Origin: Rickettsiales bacterium
GTDB taxonomy: Bacteria > Pseudomonadota > Alphaproteobacteria > Rickettsiales > UBA998
Length of the DNA: 64,000 bases
NCBI GenBank assembly: GCA_028279475.1
Contig: JANQNR010000010.1
Location: forward strand, 1-64,000
Direction of reading: 5' to 3'
The notes beneath the pieces are model-generated. The model saw only the letters and a program-made list of their open reading frames with translations. It had not been told where the DNA came from and searched no databases. Positions 9,625-19,163 of the stretch are shown one piece after another. The position numbers and the translations under genes were made by a program. Every line of letters starts with the position of its first letter. The stretch's first letter is position 1.

Positions 9625-9653
9625 AAAAAAAAGCGCCTCCGTTAGAAGCGCTT
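9625..9653 (-). terminator. Rho-independent terminator of the 9642-10049 gene
   Basis: On the minus strand AAGCGC and GCGCTT form a stem followed by a run of eight T. The hairpin includes the gene's last codons and TAA. The plus strand has only A residues before it, so it works mainly for the minus strand. Confidence 0.75.
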
Positions 9654-10049
9654 CCAATAACGTTTTACAGCCTCTTTGGCTTCTTCATATCGACATTCTT
9701 GAAGATGCGATATAATGAGTTCTATGTGCCTCCAATTGAGGTCGCTTCTGTAATAGCAACCCTCCGGAAGCTTTTGATTACGGACATTATGGTACGCCAT
9801 ACGGTATAAGACGAGCCACCACCGTAACGGCATGGTGTGAATAGAGTTGTATATACCCGCAATTTCCTCTTGGGTTTTCCAACTCGCCACCCATAGTAAA
9901 GAATTCTCACGCACAATTACACGAGAACACTTGATGCCGTGATTACGTAAAACGTCATAATCACTGGAATAAATGTGAATCTCTTCACCTTTTTTCTCAT
10001 AGGAAACATTTAAAGTTTCCAATGTACAAACCAGTTCTTGAGGATTCAT
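9642..10049 (-). CDS. Hypothetical protein, 135 residues
   Basis: Not recognised. The ATG at 10049 (MNPQELVCTLETLNVSYEKK) is preferred; an upstream ATG at 10088 adds 13 residues and starts inside an A/T-rich stretch. The protein is soluble, rich in aromatic residues in the middle (LRWWLVLYRMAYHN) and basic at the end. Codon use is more A/T-rich than in gyrB or truB, hinting at a recent or non-core gene. It has its own terminator overlapping its stop, so it is probably monocistronic. Confidence 0.6.
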   Translation of the reverse strand: MNPQELVCTLETLNVSYEKKGEEIHIYSSDYDVLRNHGIKCSRVIVRENSLLWVASWKTQEEIAGIYNSIHTMPLRWWLVLYRMAYHNVRNQKLPEGCYYRSDLNWRHIELIISHLQECRYEEAKEAVKRYWKRF

Positions 10050-10155
10050 ATTTTCAAATCCAAAACAATAAAGCGGAGAAGGTAACAAAAATTAATTTAT
10101 TCCGCAAGTAAAAATTCTACGTTGTCTTTGCGATAGAGACACCGTCTCCACCTCA

Positions 10156-12627
<2,472 letters not shown>

Positions 12628-12723
12628 TTACCAGCACAAAGGCACTGTATTTGCCCCTTCCCGGCTTGTGTTGTCCTCCCCATGCTTCCCCGTATGGAAA
12701 GTTTGGAAGACGTTGAGCGAATC

Positions 12724-12785
12724 TATAGCAGTTCAACGTAAGAATTTCCTATGCAGGAAAATTCTTACGTTGAGAAACTGCTATA
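12724..12785. repeat. TATAGCA palindrome, type C (copy 1)
   Basis: A nearly perfect palindrome beginning TATAGCAGTTCAACGTAAG and ending CTTACGTTGAGAAACTGCTATA (arms interrupted by a two-base bulge), with a central hairpin. Its arms match the palindrome at 24827-24887, so it is a dispersed element. It lies upstream of gyrB on the other side of the promoter region. Confidence 0.85.
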
Positions 12786-12794
12786 TTTTAAAGG

Positions 12795-12853
12795 GTATAC
12801 TCGACCTTCAACTTCAAAATTTCACAGGAAATTTTAAAGTTGAACGAGTATAC
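12795..12853. repeat. Palindrome with GTATAC ends
   Basis: Near-perfect inverted repeat: left arm GTATACTCGACCTTCAACTT, right arm AAGTTGAACGAGTATAC, with complementary AAAATTTC and GAAATTTT inside. Only nine bases separate it from the TATAGCA palindrome. No second copy was found in the window. It directly abuts the truncated gene that follows. Confidence 0.8.
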
Positions 12854-13453
12854 ATTGAGTCGCAACTGTACCGGCTGAAAGCACTGGATGAGGAGCGCTT
12901 TGTCGAGGCGGGCAAGCTCCGTAACCTTGGCCTGGCCTTACAGGAACTCATGCAGATCATGCATGAGATCACATATAATCCGAACCAGCCGCGTGTTCCT
13001 GCTGGAAGCCCGGAAGGTGGACGATGGACAACGGATTATGAGGCTATAGCACGCCGATTTTGGTGGACTAGCCCGGAGGCACTTAAAAAACACGTTGCCA
13101 AACACGGCGAGAATTTCAATACACGTTCAGCAAGAGATTATGCCCGGAAAGCGCAGGAATTTCGCGAGCGCGCCATACGAAATAAATTTCCCATGCATGT
13201 AAACAAGAGTGGGAACATGCGTGCTTACGATCCAAAAACCAACACGTTTGGCGCATATCGTAAGGATGGCAGTCCAAGAACTTTCTTTAAGCCTCCTGAT
13301 GGAATAGAATATTACAAACAGCAGGAGAAACGTTTTGTGGGAAAGAGTGGTAGAGTCATCAATCCGATACCCCGATCAGGTGGCGGTGGAAGTGGCGCTA
13401 TATTTGATCGTATTAACTTGCCCGGTGGTCGATTCCGGCCACCAAATCGATAA
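12854..13453 (+). pseudogene. 5'-truncated phage-type protein with C-terminal toxin-like domain
   Basis: The frame is open from the palindrome edge but has no ATG before 12950, so the natural N-terminus appears lost. Residues before ~55 include NPNQPRVPAGSPEGGRWT, a linker type I know from phage structural proteins that carry C-terminal domains. The rest (KKHVAKHGENF, DYARKAQEFRERA, then YDPKTNTFGAYRKDGSPRTF and FKPPDGIEYY) resembles C-terminal nuclease domains of Rhs/CdiA-type and phage polyvalent toxins of the BECR class; this family link is from memory. The two small genes that follow look like immunity genes. If translated from 12950 it would still make the complete toxin-like domain (~167 residues). 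Continuation of the frame into gyrB antisense is not coding. Confidence 0.55.
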
Positions 13454-13467
13454 ATGGAGATAACGTT

Positions 13468-13746
13468 ATGAAATATATATGCCCGGTATGTGGCTATGAC
13501 CATTTATATGAACCTGCCTATGATGAGGAAGGAGGGGGGGGATCTTATGAATTTTGCCCTAGTTGTGGGTTTCAATTTGGTGTGAGTGATGACGCGTACC
13601 ATATAACTCATAATGAATGGCGCCAGCAATGGATTGAAAATGGTATGCAATGGGATGATACGGGACCAGGAGGACGCGAGAACGAACGGCCACCCAACTG
13701 GAACCCCGCCATCCAATTACTCAAAATTGGTGTGCAGGTGGAATAA
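13468..13746 (+). CDS. Cysteine-rich CPCC-type small protein, candidate immunity protein
   Basis: 92 residues with two CPxCG knuckles: Cys5/Cys8 in CPVCGY and Cys30/Cys33 in CPSCGF, forming a probable zinc ribbon, followed by NEWRQQWIENGMQW and a PPNWNPA motif. This matches the cysteine-rich CPCC family (recalled, not searched). Such genes are often found just after Rhs or phage-borne toxins, and this one starts 14 bp after the toxin-like fragment, preceded by GGAGATAA. A run of eight G inside codons 22-25 sits where relatives usually vary and could slip. Function as immunity is inference from position. Confidence 0.65.
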   Translation: MKYICPVCGYDHLYEPAYDEEGGGGSYEFCPSCGFQFGVSDDAYHITHNEWRQQWIENGMQWDDTGPGGRENERPPNWNPAIQLLKIGVQVE

Positions 13747-13793
13747 ACCATTTTGATCATTGTAAAAACGGAAATAATGGAAGGACAAGTTTC

Positions 13794-14071
13794 ATGCCAA
13801 ACCAGAATTTGATTCATGATCTTTTGAAAACCGAAGATATTGAAGGACTGATCGCCGCTGGTGCACCGGATGATGAATATGACAGTGAGGCGCGTGAAAT
13901 CAATGAGACGCTCAGTAAGCTGAATAAAGACGATTACTCGGAAGAGTCGGTCCGTGCGATTGTCGCATTGGTCTGAGTTCGAGCCTTTGATCTATCCGAA
14001 GAAGATATAGAGCAGCGAGTGACGGCATTATATAGAGTTAGCGCCATCCTGTACGCCAATTACATGGTTTA
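13794..14071 (+). pseudogene. DUF1871-like small gene interrupted by an in-frame TGA
   Basis: The first 60 codons encode NLIHDLLKTEDIEGLIAAGA, then PDDEYDSEA, a pattern I associate with the DUF1871 family. TGA at 13974-13976 stops it, but the same frame continues without another stop for 31 more codons (VRAFDLSEEDIEQRVTALYR and onward) to TAA at 14069, and the continuation reads like the missing C-terminal half of that family. A TGG-to-TGA change is the simplest explanation. AAGGACAAG precedes the ATG. Position after the CPCC gene suggests a second, now broken, immunity gene; a shortened functional product cannot be excluded. Confidence 0.55.
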
Positions 14072-14115
14072 AAGTAATTGTTTTTGGCCTTTGTTTGGTA
14101 AATGGGGATAATGTT

Positions 14116-14175
14116 ATGAAACATATGTGTTCGGTCTGTGCTAATGACAAGATGACCATACATGTACAATCATAA
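14116..14175 (+). pseudogene. Vestigial start of a second CPCC gene
   Basis: AAATGGGGATAATGTT followed by ATGAAACATATGTGTTCGG closely matches the leader and first codons of the intact CPCC gene (AAATGGAGATAACGTT then ATGAAATATATATGCCCGG at 13453-13487). It encodes MKHMCSVCANDK and stops after 19 codons, so only the first Cys pair survives. It shows that the immunity-like gene was once duplicated. Confidence 0.65.
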
Positions 14176-14177
14176 CG

Positions 14178-14921
14178 TTAAAGTGTATACCACACCTCAA
14201 CAAAATACAAACCGCAGGCAGGAGCAGTCGGACCGGCCGCAGGGCGAGAACGGGCGGCCAGTATGTCCTGTATGGTGGCGGGTGGATATTTTCCCCGGCC
14301 AATATCAACCAGTGTACCGGTGATGATACGCACCTGATGATGCAGGAAGGACAGGGCTTCCAGTTCCAGCGTGATGATGTCGTCTGTCTGCGTGATGTCT
14401 AACCGGTCCAGCGTACGCATGGGGGAATTTGCCTGGCACTGCGAATCACGAAACGACGTAAAATCATGATGTCCGATGAGATAAGCGGCGGCTTCCCGCA
14501 TCGCTCCTAGATCCAGTTGGCCAATGATCTGCCAGGCACGATTATGTTCCATCACCAGTGGCGCACGGCGGGTGATGATACGGTATCGGTAGCGGCGCTT
14601 CGTCGCATCAAAGCGGGCGTTAAATGTATCAGGAACCGCTTCGACGTTCACGATGCTGACCGCTTCTCTGCGTAGATGGGCATTGAGCGCTTCCATGATG
14701 CGGAAGCAAGAATAGTCGCCGACCAGATCCACATGGGCGACTTGTCCGAGTGCGTGCACCCCGGCATCGGTACGCCCGGCGCAGGTGAGTGACACCTGCT
14801 GCTGGCAAAAGCCGTAAATCGCGGTTTCAATGGCTTCCTGCACGCTCAGCACATCTTTCTGACGCTGCCACCCGGCATAAGGCGTGCCGTCATATTCAAT
14901 GGTAAGTTTATAGCGGGGCAT
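14178..14921 (-). CDS. truA: tRNA pseudouridine(38-40) synthase
   Basis: Modifies the anticodon stem-loop of tRNAs. Opening YKLTIEYDGTPYAGWQRQ and the catalytic block CAGRTDAGVHALGQVAH with Asp52; later RYRYRI and SFLHHQVRIITG are typical. 247 residues. Its start abuts the fmt stop (fmt begins upstream at 15850), and def-fmt-truA form one tight operon, an order common in Alphaproteobacteria. Confidence 0.97.
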   Translation of the reverse strand: MPRYKLTIEYDGTPYAGWQRQKDVLSVQEAIETAIYGFCQQQVSLTCAGRTDAGVHALGQVAHVDLVGDYSCFRIMEALNAHLRREAVSIVNVEAVPDTFNARFDATKRRYRYRIITRRAPLVMEHNRAWQIIGQLDLGAMREAAAYLIGHHDFTSFRDSQCQANSPMRTLDRLDITQTDDIITLELEALSFLHHQVRIITGTLVDIGRGKYPPATIQDILAARSRPAAGPTAPACGLYFVEVWYTL

Positions 14922-15850
14922 CAGCTAACGGTATCGAAGATAGTTCCAGACGGAATTGATAATCCCCGCAAACATTCTCCGGCATCCATTGGCTGTTTAC
15001 CGGCGCGTTGCAGTGTGACCGGACGCACGGCTGCATCTGCACATTGGACAGTAAGTTGATGGTCTAATACCATGCCGGGTGCCACGCCGTCATGCCCGGC
15101 TGCCATTTCCGCCCGCAGCCACTTGATGCGCTCACCTTCGCAGGTGATGTAGGCACCAGGAAACGGGCTGAGTCCGTGCACCTGATGCACGACCTGTCGC
15201 GCCGGTTTGGCAAAATCCAGTGCCGCTTCTGCTTTGCTGATTTTGTCGGCATAGGTCACCCCGACTTCGGATTGTGGAACAGGCGTTATCGTTTCTGCTG
15301 CTAATCCATCCAGCGTTTCCAACACCATGGGCGCCGATAATGTAGCAAGACGCTGCTCTAACTCCTGTGCTGTTTCACCCGGATGAACGATGACTTCGCG
15401 ATGCAACAGCACATCCCCGGTATCCAGCCCAGCGTCCATTTGCATGATACAAATAGCGGTGGTGGTGTCCCCGGCCATCAGGGTGCGCTGAATCGGAGCC
15501 GCTCCTCGCCAGCGCGGCAAGTCAGAGGGGTGGATATTAACGCAGCCATAGGGCGTTGCTTCCAGAATGACAGGCGGGAGTATCTGCCCATACGCGACCA
15601 CCACCGCAATATCGGCGTTATAGTCTTTGAATTGTTGTTGCGCATTGGCATCCTTTAAACTGGCGGGTGTCTGCACCGGCAACCCGTTTGTCTCCGCCAA
15701 TTGATGTACTGGGCAGTGGGTCAGTTTCTTGCCGCGATGCGCCGGGCGAGGCGGTGCGGTATAAACGGCTACCACCTCATGCGGCGAGTCGATCAGCTGT
15801 TGCAGCGCCGGACATGCAAAAGTAGGCGTTCCCATAAAGATCACCCGCAT
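14921..15850 (-). CDS. fmt: Methionyl-tRNA formyltransferase
   Basis: Formylates initiator Met-tRNA using 10-formyl-THF. N-terminal VIFMGTPTFACPAL, then AYGQILPPVIL, the catalytic NIHPSDLPRWRGAAPIQ (Asn105, His107) and MDAGLDTGD. The C-terminal ~100 residues form the tRNA-binding OB-like domain. 309 residues, normal. It starts 5 bp after the def stop and overlaps truA by one base, so the three genes are cotranscribed. Confidence 0.97.
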   Translation of the reverse strand: MRVIFMGTPTFACPALQQLIDSPHEVVAVYTAPPRPAHRGKKLTHCPVHQLAETNGLPVQTPASLKDANAQQQFKDYNADIAVVVAYGQILPPVILEATPYGCVNIHPSDLPRWRGAAPIQRTLMAGDTTTAICIMQMDAGLDTGDVLLHREVIVHPGETAQELEQRLATLSAPMVLETLDGLAAETITPVPQSEVGVTYADKISKAEAALDFAKPARQVVHQVHGLSPFPGAYITCEGERIKWLRAEMAAGHDGVAPGMVLDHQLTVQCADAAVRPVTLQRAGKQPMDAGECLRGLSIPSGTIFDTVS

Positions 15851-15855
15851 CGGTA

Positions 15856-16419
15856 CTAGGCCTCTTTCGATTGTAGTTTTTGGGTTTTCTTCAGCTTGCG
15901 TAAAATCATGTCACGCTTCAATCGTGACACATGGTCAACAAACACCACCCCGTTCATATGATCAATTTCATGCTGAATGCAGGTGGCCAGCAAACCGTCA
16001 GCCTCCAGCGTCTGCTCTTTCCCATCCAGATCGAGATAACGGATGGTCACACTGTCGGGGCGCGTCACTTCTGAATACTGACCGGGGAACGACAGGCACC
16101 CCTCATCATAGGCGCGTAGCTCCTCGGAGGATGTGACAATCTCCGGGTTGATTAGCACGATGGGATTGCCGGGCTTGCGTTCATCACTTTCATTATCGCT
16201 GTAACGTGACGACCCCCACTCCGTATCTACGACGATCAGGCGCTTCAACACACCGACCTGTACAGCGGCCAGCCCGATGCCGTTCGAAGCATACATGGTC
16301 TCGAACATATCAGCGGCGAGGGTGCGTATCTCGTCAGTGATAGTTTGCACTGGGTGCGAGCGCTCCTTGAGAAGCGGGTCTGGTGCAATCACAATAGGAA
16401 GAATCGTCATAGCACTCAT
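15856..16419 (-). CDS. def: Peptide deformylase
   Basis: Metallohydrolase removing the N-formyl group from new proteins. All three motifs are present: GIGLAAVQ (47-54), EGCLS with metal ligand Cys108, and QHEIDH with His150, Glu151, His154. A second ATG three codons in (MTILPIV) is an equally possible start. 187 residues. First gene of the def-fmt-truA operon, which couples formylation and deformylation. Confidence 0.97.
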   Translation of the reverse strand: MSAMTILPIVIAPDPLLKERSHPVQTITDEIRTLAADMFETMYASNGIGLAAVQVGVLKRLIVVDTEWGSSRYSDNESDERKPGNPIVLINPEIVTSSEELRAYDEGCLSFPGQYSEVTRPDSVTIRYLDLDGKEQTLEADGLLATCIQHEIDHMNGVVFVDHVSRLKRDMILRKLKKTQKLQSKEA

Positions 16420-16527
16420 CTTTAAAAGGGAGCGTATGTTAACGCAAGTATTAACATGATTCTTGCAAATGTGGTAGCACTACCCTGCATGTACGGCTGG
16501 AAGACCTGCAGGACGCGGAGGAAGCAT

Positions 16528-16556
16528 AAAAAAAAGAGCTAGTCAAAGACTAACTC
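16528..16556 (-). terminator. Rho-independent terminator after the 44-residue ORF
   Basis: On the minus strand GAGTTAGTC and GACTAGCTC pair around a TTT loop, followed by eight T. The stop codon TAG of the small gene lies in the left arm. This is among the clearest intrinsic terminators in the window and defines a real transcript end. Confidence 0.85.
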
Positions 16557-16684
16557 AATAAGTCAGGGTATTGAATATTGACATAGGCTACAATGTTAAA
16601 TATTGCGATCAACGCACCCAACATCCATATCATTAGTGAGGTAGCGCAGGTATAGACATCACGCTCATAATCTTTATCATTCAT
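16550..16684 (-). CDS. 44-residue single-pass membrane peptide
   Basis: Reads MNDKDYERDVYTCATSLMI at the start, then a hydrophobic segment (about residues 15-37, WMLGALIAIFNIVAYV), ending YPDLLS. A charged N-terminus plus one membrane helix is typical of small membrane proteins. It follows ubiA by 59 bp on the same strand and ends inside a strong terminator, so it is transcribed, perhaps as the last gene of the ubiA unit. No clear Shine-Dalgarno is seen. The function is unknown. Confidence 0.6.
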   Translation of the reverse strand: MNDKDYERDVYTCATSLMIWMLGALIAIFNIVAYVNIQYPDLLS

Positions 16685-16743
16685 GAATCTACACAAAGTA
16701 ACTGCTAGACACGCTACGCTACATCAACGTGTAAGTCAATGTG

Positions 16744-17628
16744 TCACTTGATTGATGTACCCATCGACGCATCAAATGACAGGCACAGCAAACAGATCAG
16801 TGTGCCAATCCAGACATGTTCCTTAAATAGCTGAAGGCATAATGTGCCATTCTCCGGATTGAGTCGCCAGACCTGACGAGCGAGCAATAATGCAATCAGC
16901 AGTAACACTCCCCATTGCCAAAACTGCATGAACGGTGCGCAGGCAACAATCAGCAACATCAGCATGGCAGCAAAGAAACCGCCGACCCAAAACCGTATGT
17001 GTTCGCCGAAACGCCGCGCCGTGGACTTTACACCGATACGGGCATCATCCTCCATGTCCTGACAGGCATAGATCGTGTCATAACCAATCACCCAGCAGAT
17101 GGCGGCGGTATAAAGTAGCAACCCATGCACCTGAATCGTGCCGGTCATCGCGACCATCCCGAAGAGTGATCCGGCACCAAACGTCATACCCAGAAATGCC
17201 TGCGGCCACCAGGTGATCCGCTTCATGCGGGGATAGAGCACCACCAATGGCAACCAGCACGCTCCCAGCAGCACTACCTTCCAACCAAGTGCAATCGCCA
17301 CTAGCAATGCCACAACCAATAGTGCAGCGATCAATCCATAGGCTTCGCGTGGCGTGACCGCCCCAGAGGCCAGCGGACGCGACTTGGTGCGAGCCACCTG
17401 CGCGTCAATCTCACGATCGGTCAGGTCATTGATGATGCACCCGGCAGAACGCATCGCCAGCGCACCCAGTGCAAACAGGGCAAGGATACCGTAGGGCATC
17501 CCACCATCACGATAGGCCAGTACACCCCACCAGCAGGGCAACATCAGCAGCCAAATGCCTACCGGCTTGTCCAGCCGCATCAATTGGGCATAAGGGTGAT
17601 TCAACAGGCGCGTGATTAATATGAACAT
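16744..17628 (-). CDS. ubiA: 4-hydroxybenzoate polyprenyltransferase
   Basis: Membrane enzyme that prenylates 4-hydroxybenzoate in ubiquinone synthesis. About eight hydrophobic helices, with the two Asp-rich motifs of the family: NDLTDREID plus RPLASG, and YACQDMEDDARIGVKSTA. 294 residues, normal. It is flanked by a palindrome upstream and the small membrane peptide downstream. Other ubi genes are not in the window. Confidence 0.95.
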   Translation of the reverse strand: MFILITRLLNHPYAQLMRLDKPVGIWLLMLPCWWGVLAYRDGGMPYGILALFALGALAMRSAGCIINDLTDREIDAQVARTKSRPLASGAVTPREAYGLIAALLVVALLVAIALGWKVVLLGACWLPLVVLYPRMKRITWWPQAFLGMTFGAGSLFGMVAMTGTIQVHGLLLYTAAICWVIGYDTIYACQDMEDDARIGVKSTARRFGEHIRFWVGGFFAAMLMLLIVACAPFMQFWQWGVLLLIALLLARQVWRLNPENGTLCLQLFKEHVWIGTLICLLCLSFDASMGTSIK

Positions 17629-17676
17629 AGGATTTGCAAATCCTTAAAAGATACACGCTCCCACTTCAAATATATT

Positions 17677-17740
17677 TATAGCACCTAACGCCTAATATGG
17701 AAGTGCTCTTATCCCATATTAGGCGTTAGGAAGTGCTATA
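17677..17740. repeat. TATAGCAC palindrome, type C (copy 2, different arms)
   Basis: TATAGCAC then CTAACGCCTAATATGG, a short loop, then CCATATTAGGCGTTAG and AGTGCTATA. The outer TATAGC/GCTATA ends match the other type C palindromes while the arm sequence differs. It sits between the Slam-like gene and ubiA, where it could also fold in RNA. Confidence 0.8.
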
Positions 17741-17757
17741 TTATAATAGGATATAGC

Positions 17758-19110
17758 CTAAAACCGTACCCCTACCGTCGTGGAAATCCGGTGATTGTCA
17801 TAGGAATAATTGGTAATATTGGCATCCACATCCAGATAATCATAGCCCAGCGTCGCGGTGACGTTACCATCAAAGGTTTTGCCAACCATTACTCCGGCGC
17901 GCCACTCCTTCTCCTTGCGCGTACGTAATGACACACTAGGGTCAGGCGCATGATAGTCGGTTGCACGGAACCCGGTATGTGCCCGTGTAAAGATATTTTC
18001 TTCAAACTGGCGGGTATAGCTCAGGCTGTAATCCTGTAGATGGTTATCGAAAAAATGCTGCTTCGTGTCTTCACTACGCACCCGCAGTTGGGCATCAAAA
18101 ATATCTTGTGGAGTATACAGATAGGTCACTCCAATACGCGCCTGCCGTGCATCACCATCACGACGATCGAGTGTCCGTACATCCGGAGAATTGACATAGT
18201 CGCGCAGTTCTTCAGTCAAAATCACCCGGAAACGTGTTGCTGCATCCAGCGCATATTGCGCTGAAATCTCGCCGGTATATTGGCGCTGATAAGTATGGTT
18301 ATCCAGGGTGATATGATTATAACCAGCTTTCAATCCGGTGCGTAACCTGCCATCAAGTGCCGTCAGCGTTGGTCCGGTACTAATGGATGTCACCGTAACA
18401 TTCAGCTCGTCACGATTGTCATATTCATTCATATAATGGCTGGCGGTGGACTGCCATCCGGCTTTCACACCATCGGTAACTTCGTCAGGATGACGGTATT
18501 CATGATTAAGCGTTAATGCTGTGAATCCCTGAAGATCGGACTGTTTGTCGGAATTGCCATCCAGTTCAAATGGTAATTCCTGCCCAGCAATGCGGATATT
18601 GATGATACCGGATTCAGGTGCGGCATTGGCGTTGGAATCATATTGTGCCCCCAGCGCCAGTGACCCGCTAAACAAATGCCGTCGCGTTGCTCTGTCCAGC
18701 TCCGCCAGCATTGGCTCTAGGTTCTCCCGTACCTTTGGTGGTACTTCACCTTCCAATACCTGATTCAATAATGTTTGTGCCTGCTCATACCGTTGCTGGC
18801 GCATATAGATCATCGCCAGTTCCAGCTTGACGCGCGGCAGGTTGGGAACAGCGCTCAGCATCCGCTCATACATGGAGGCTGCCTTGTCATATTCGCGTAA
18901 TTCCGTCGCCATGGTGGCATAGTGGAAATAGTGATCCAGATTGCCGGGATCGTTTTGTATCTCTCGTTCCAATTGATCGAGTTTCTCTAAACCAGGCAAA
19001 TGGTCGCTAATGATCGACACATCCAATGCAATAGACGGCACAGGCCAACCGCTTAACAATAGCGGCACCATGACAACACAGCTTTTCATCAGCATACGCA
19101 TGAATGGCAC
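17758..19110 (-). CDS. Slam-like outer-membrane protein (TPR plus beta-barrel, DUF560 type)
   Basis: 450 residues. An N-terminal signal peptide (cleavage probably after PSIALD region, ~28) is followed by TPR-like helices (~40-135: HYFHYATMATELREYDKAA, AMIYMRQQRYEQAQTLLNQV) and then a long stretch of alternating hydrophobic residues ending in VGVRF, the C-terminal aromatic of outer-membrane barrels. This architecture matches surface lipoprotein assembly modulators, which move lipoproteins to the cell surface. Divergent from the cyclase gene 53 bp away. No client lipoprotein is adjacent, so the client is unknown. Confidence 0.75.
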   Translation of the reverse strand: MPFMRMLMKSCVVMVPLLLSGWPVPSIALDVSIISDHLPGLEKLDQLEREIQNDPGNLDHYFHYATMATELREYDKAASMYERMLSAVPNLPRVKLELAMIYMRQQRYEQAQTLLNQVLEGEVPPKVRENLEPMLAELDRATRRHLFSGSLALGAQYDSNANAAPESGIINIRIAGQELPFELDGNSDKQSDLQGFTALTLNHEYRHPDEVTDGVKAGWQSTASHYMNEYDNRDELNVTVTSISTGPTLTALDGRLRTGLKAGYNHITLDNHTYQRQYTGEISAQYALDAATRFRVILTEELRDYVNSPDVRTLDRRDGDARQARIGVTYLYTPQDIFDAQLRVRSEDTKQHFFDNHLQDYSLSYTRQFEENIFTRAHTGFRATDYHAPDPSVSLRTRKEKEWRAGVMVGKTFDGNVTATLGYDYLDVDANITNYSYDNHRISTTVGVRF

Positions 19111-19163
19111 CCTACCGGGAAAATCTTTGTATTTTATTAAAACTATCCGGCAATAGTTAGGAT

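Noticed and set aside
13974-13976. TGA read as tryptophan (recoded genetic code)
   Set aside because: Several core genes here, such as der and aroC, end in TGA, so TGA is a normal stop.
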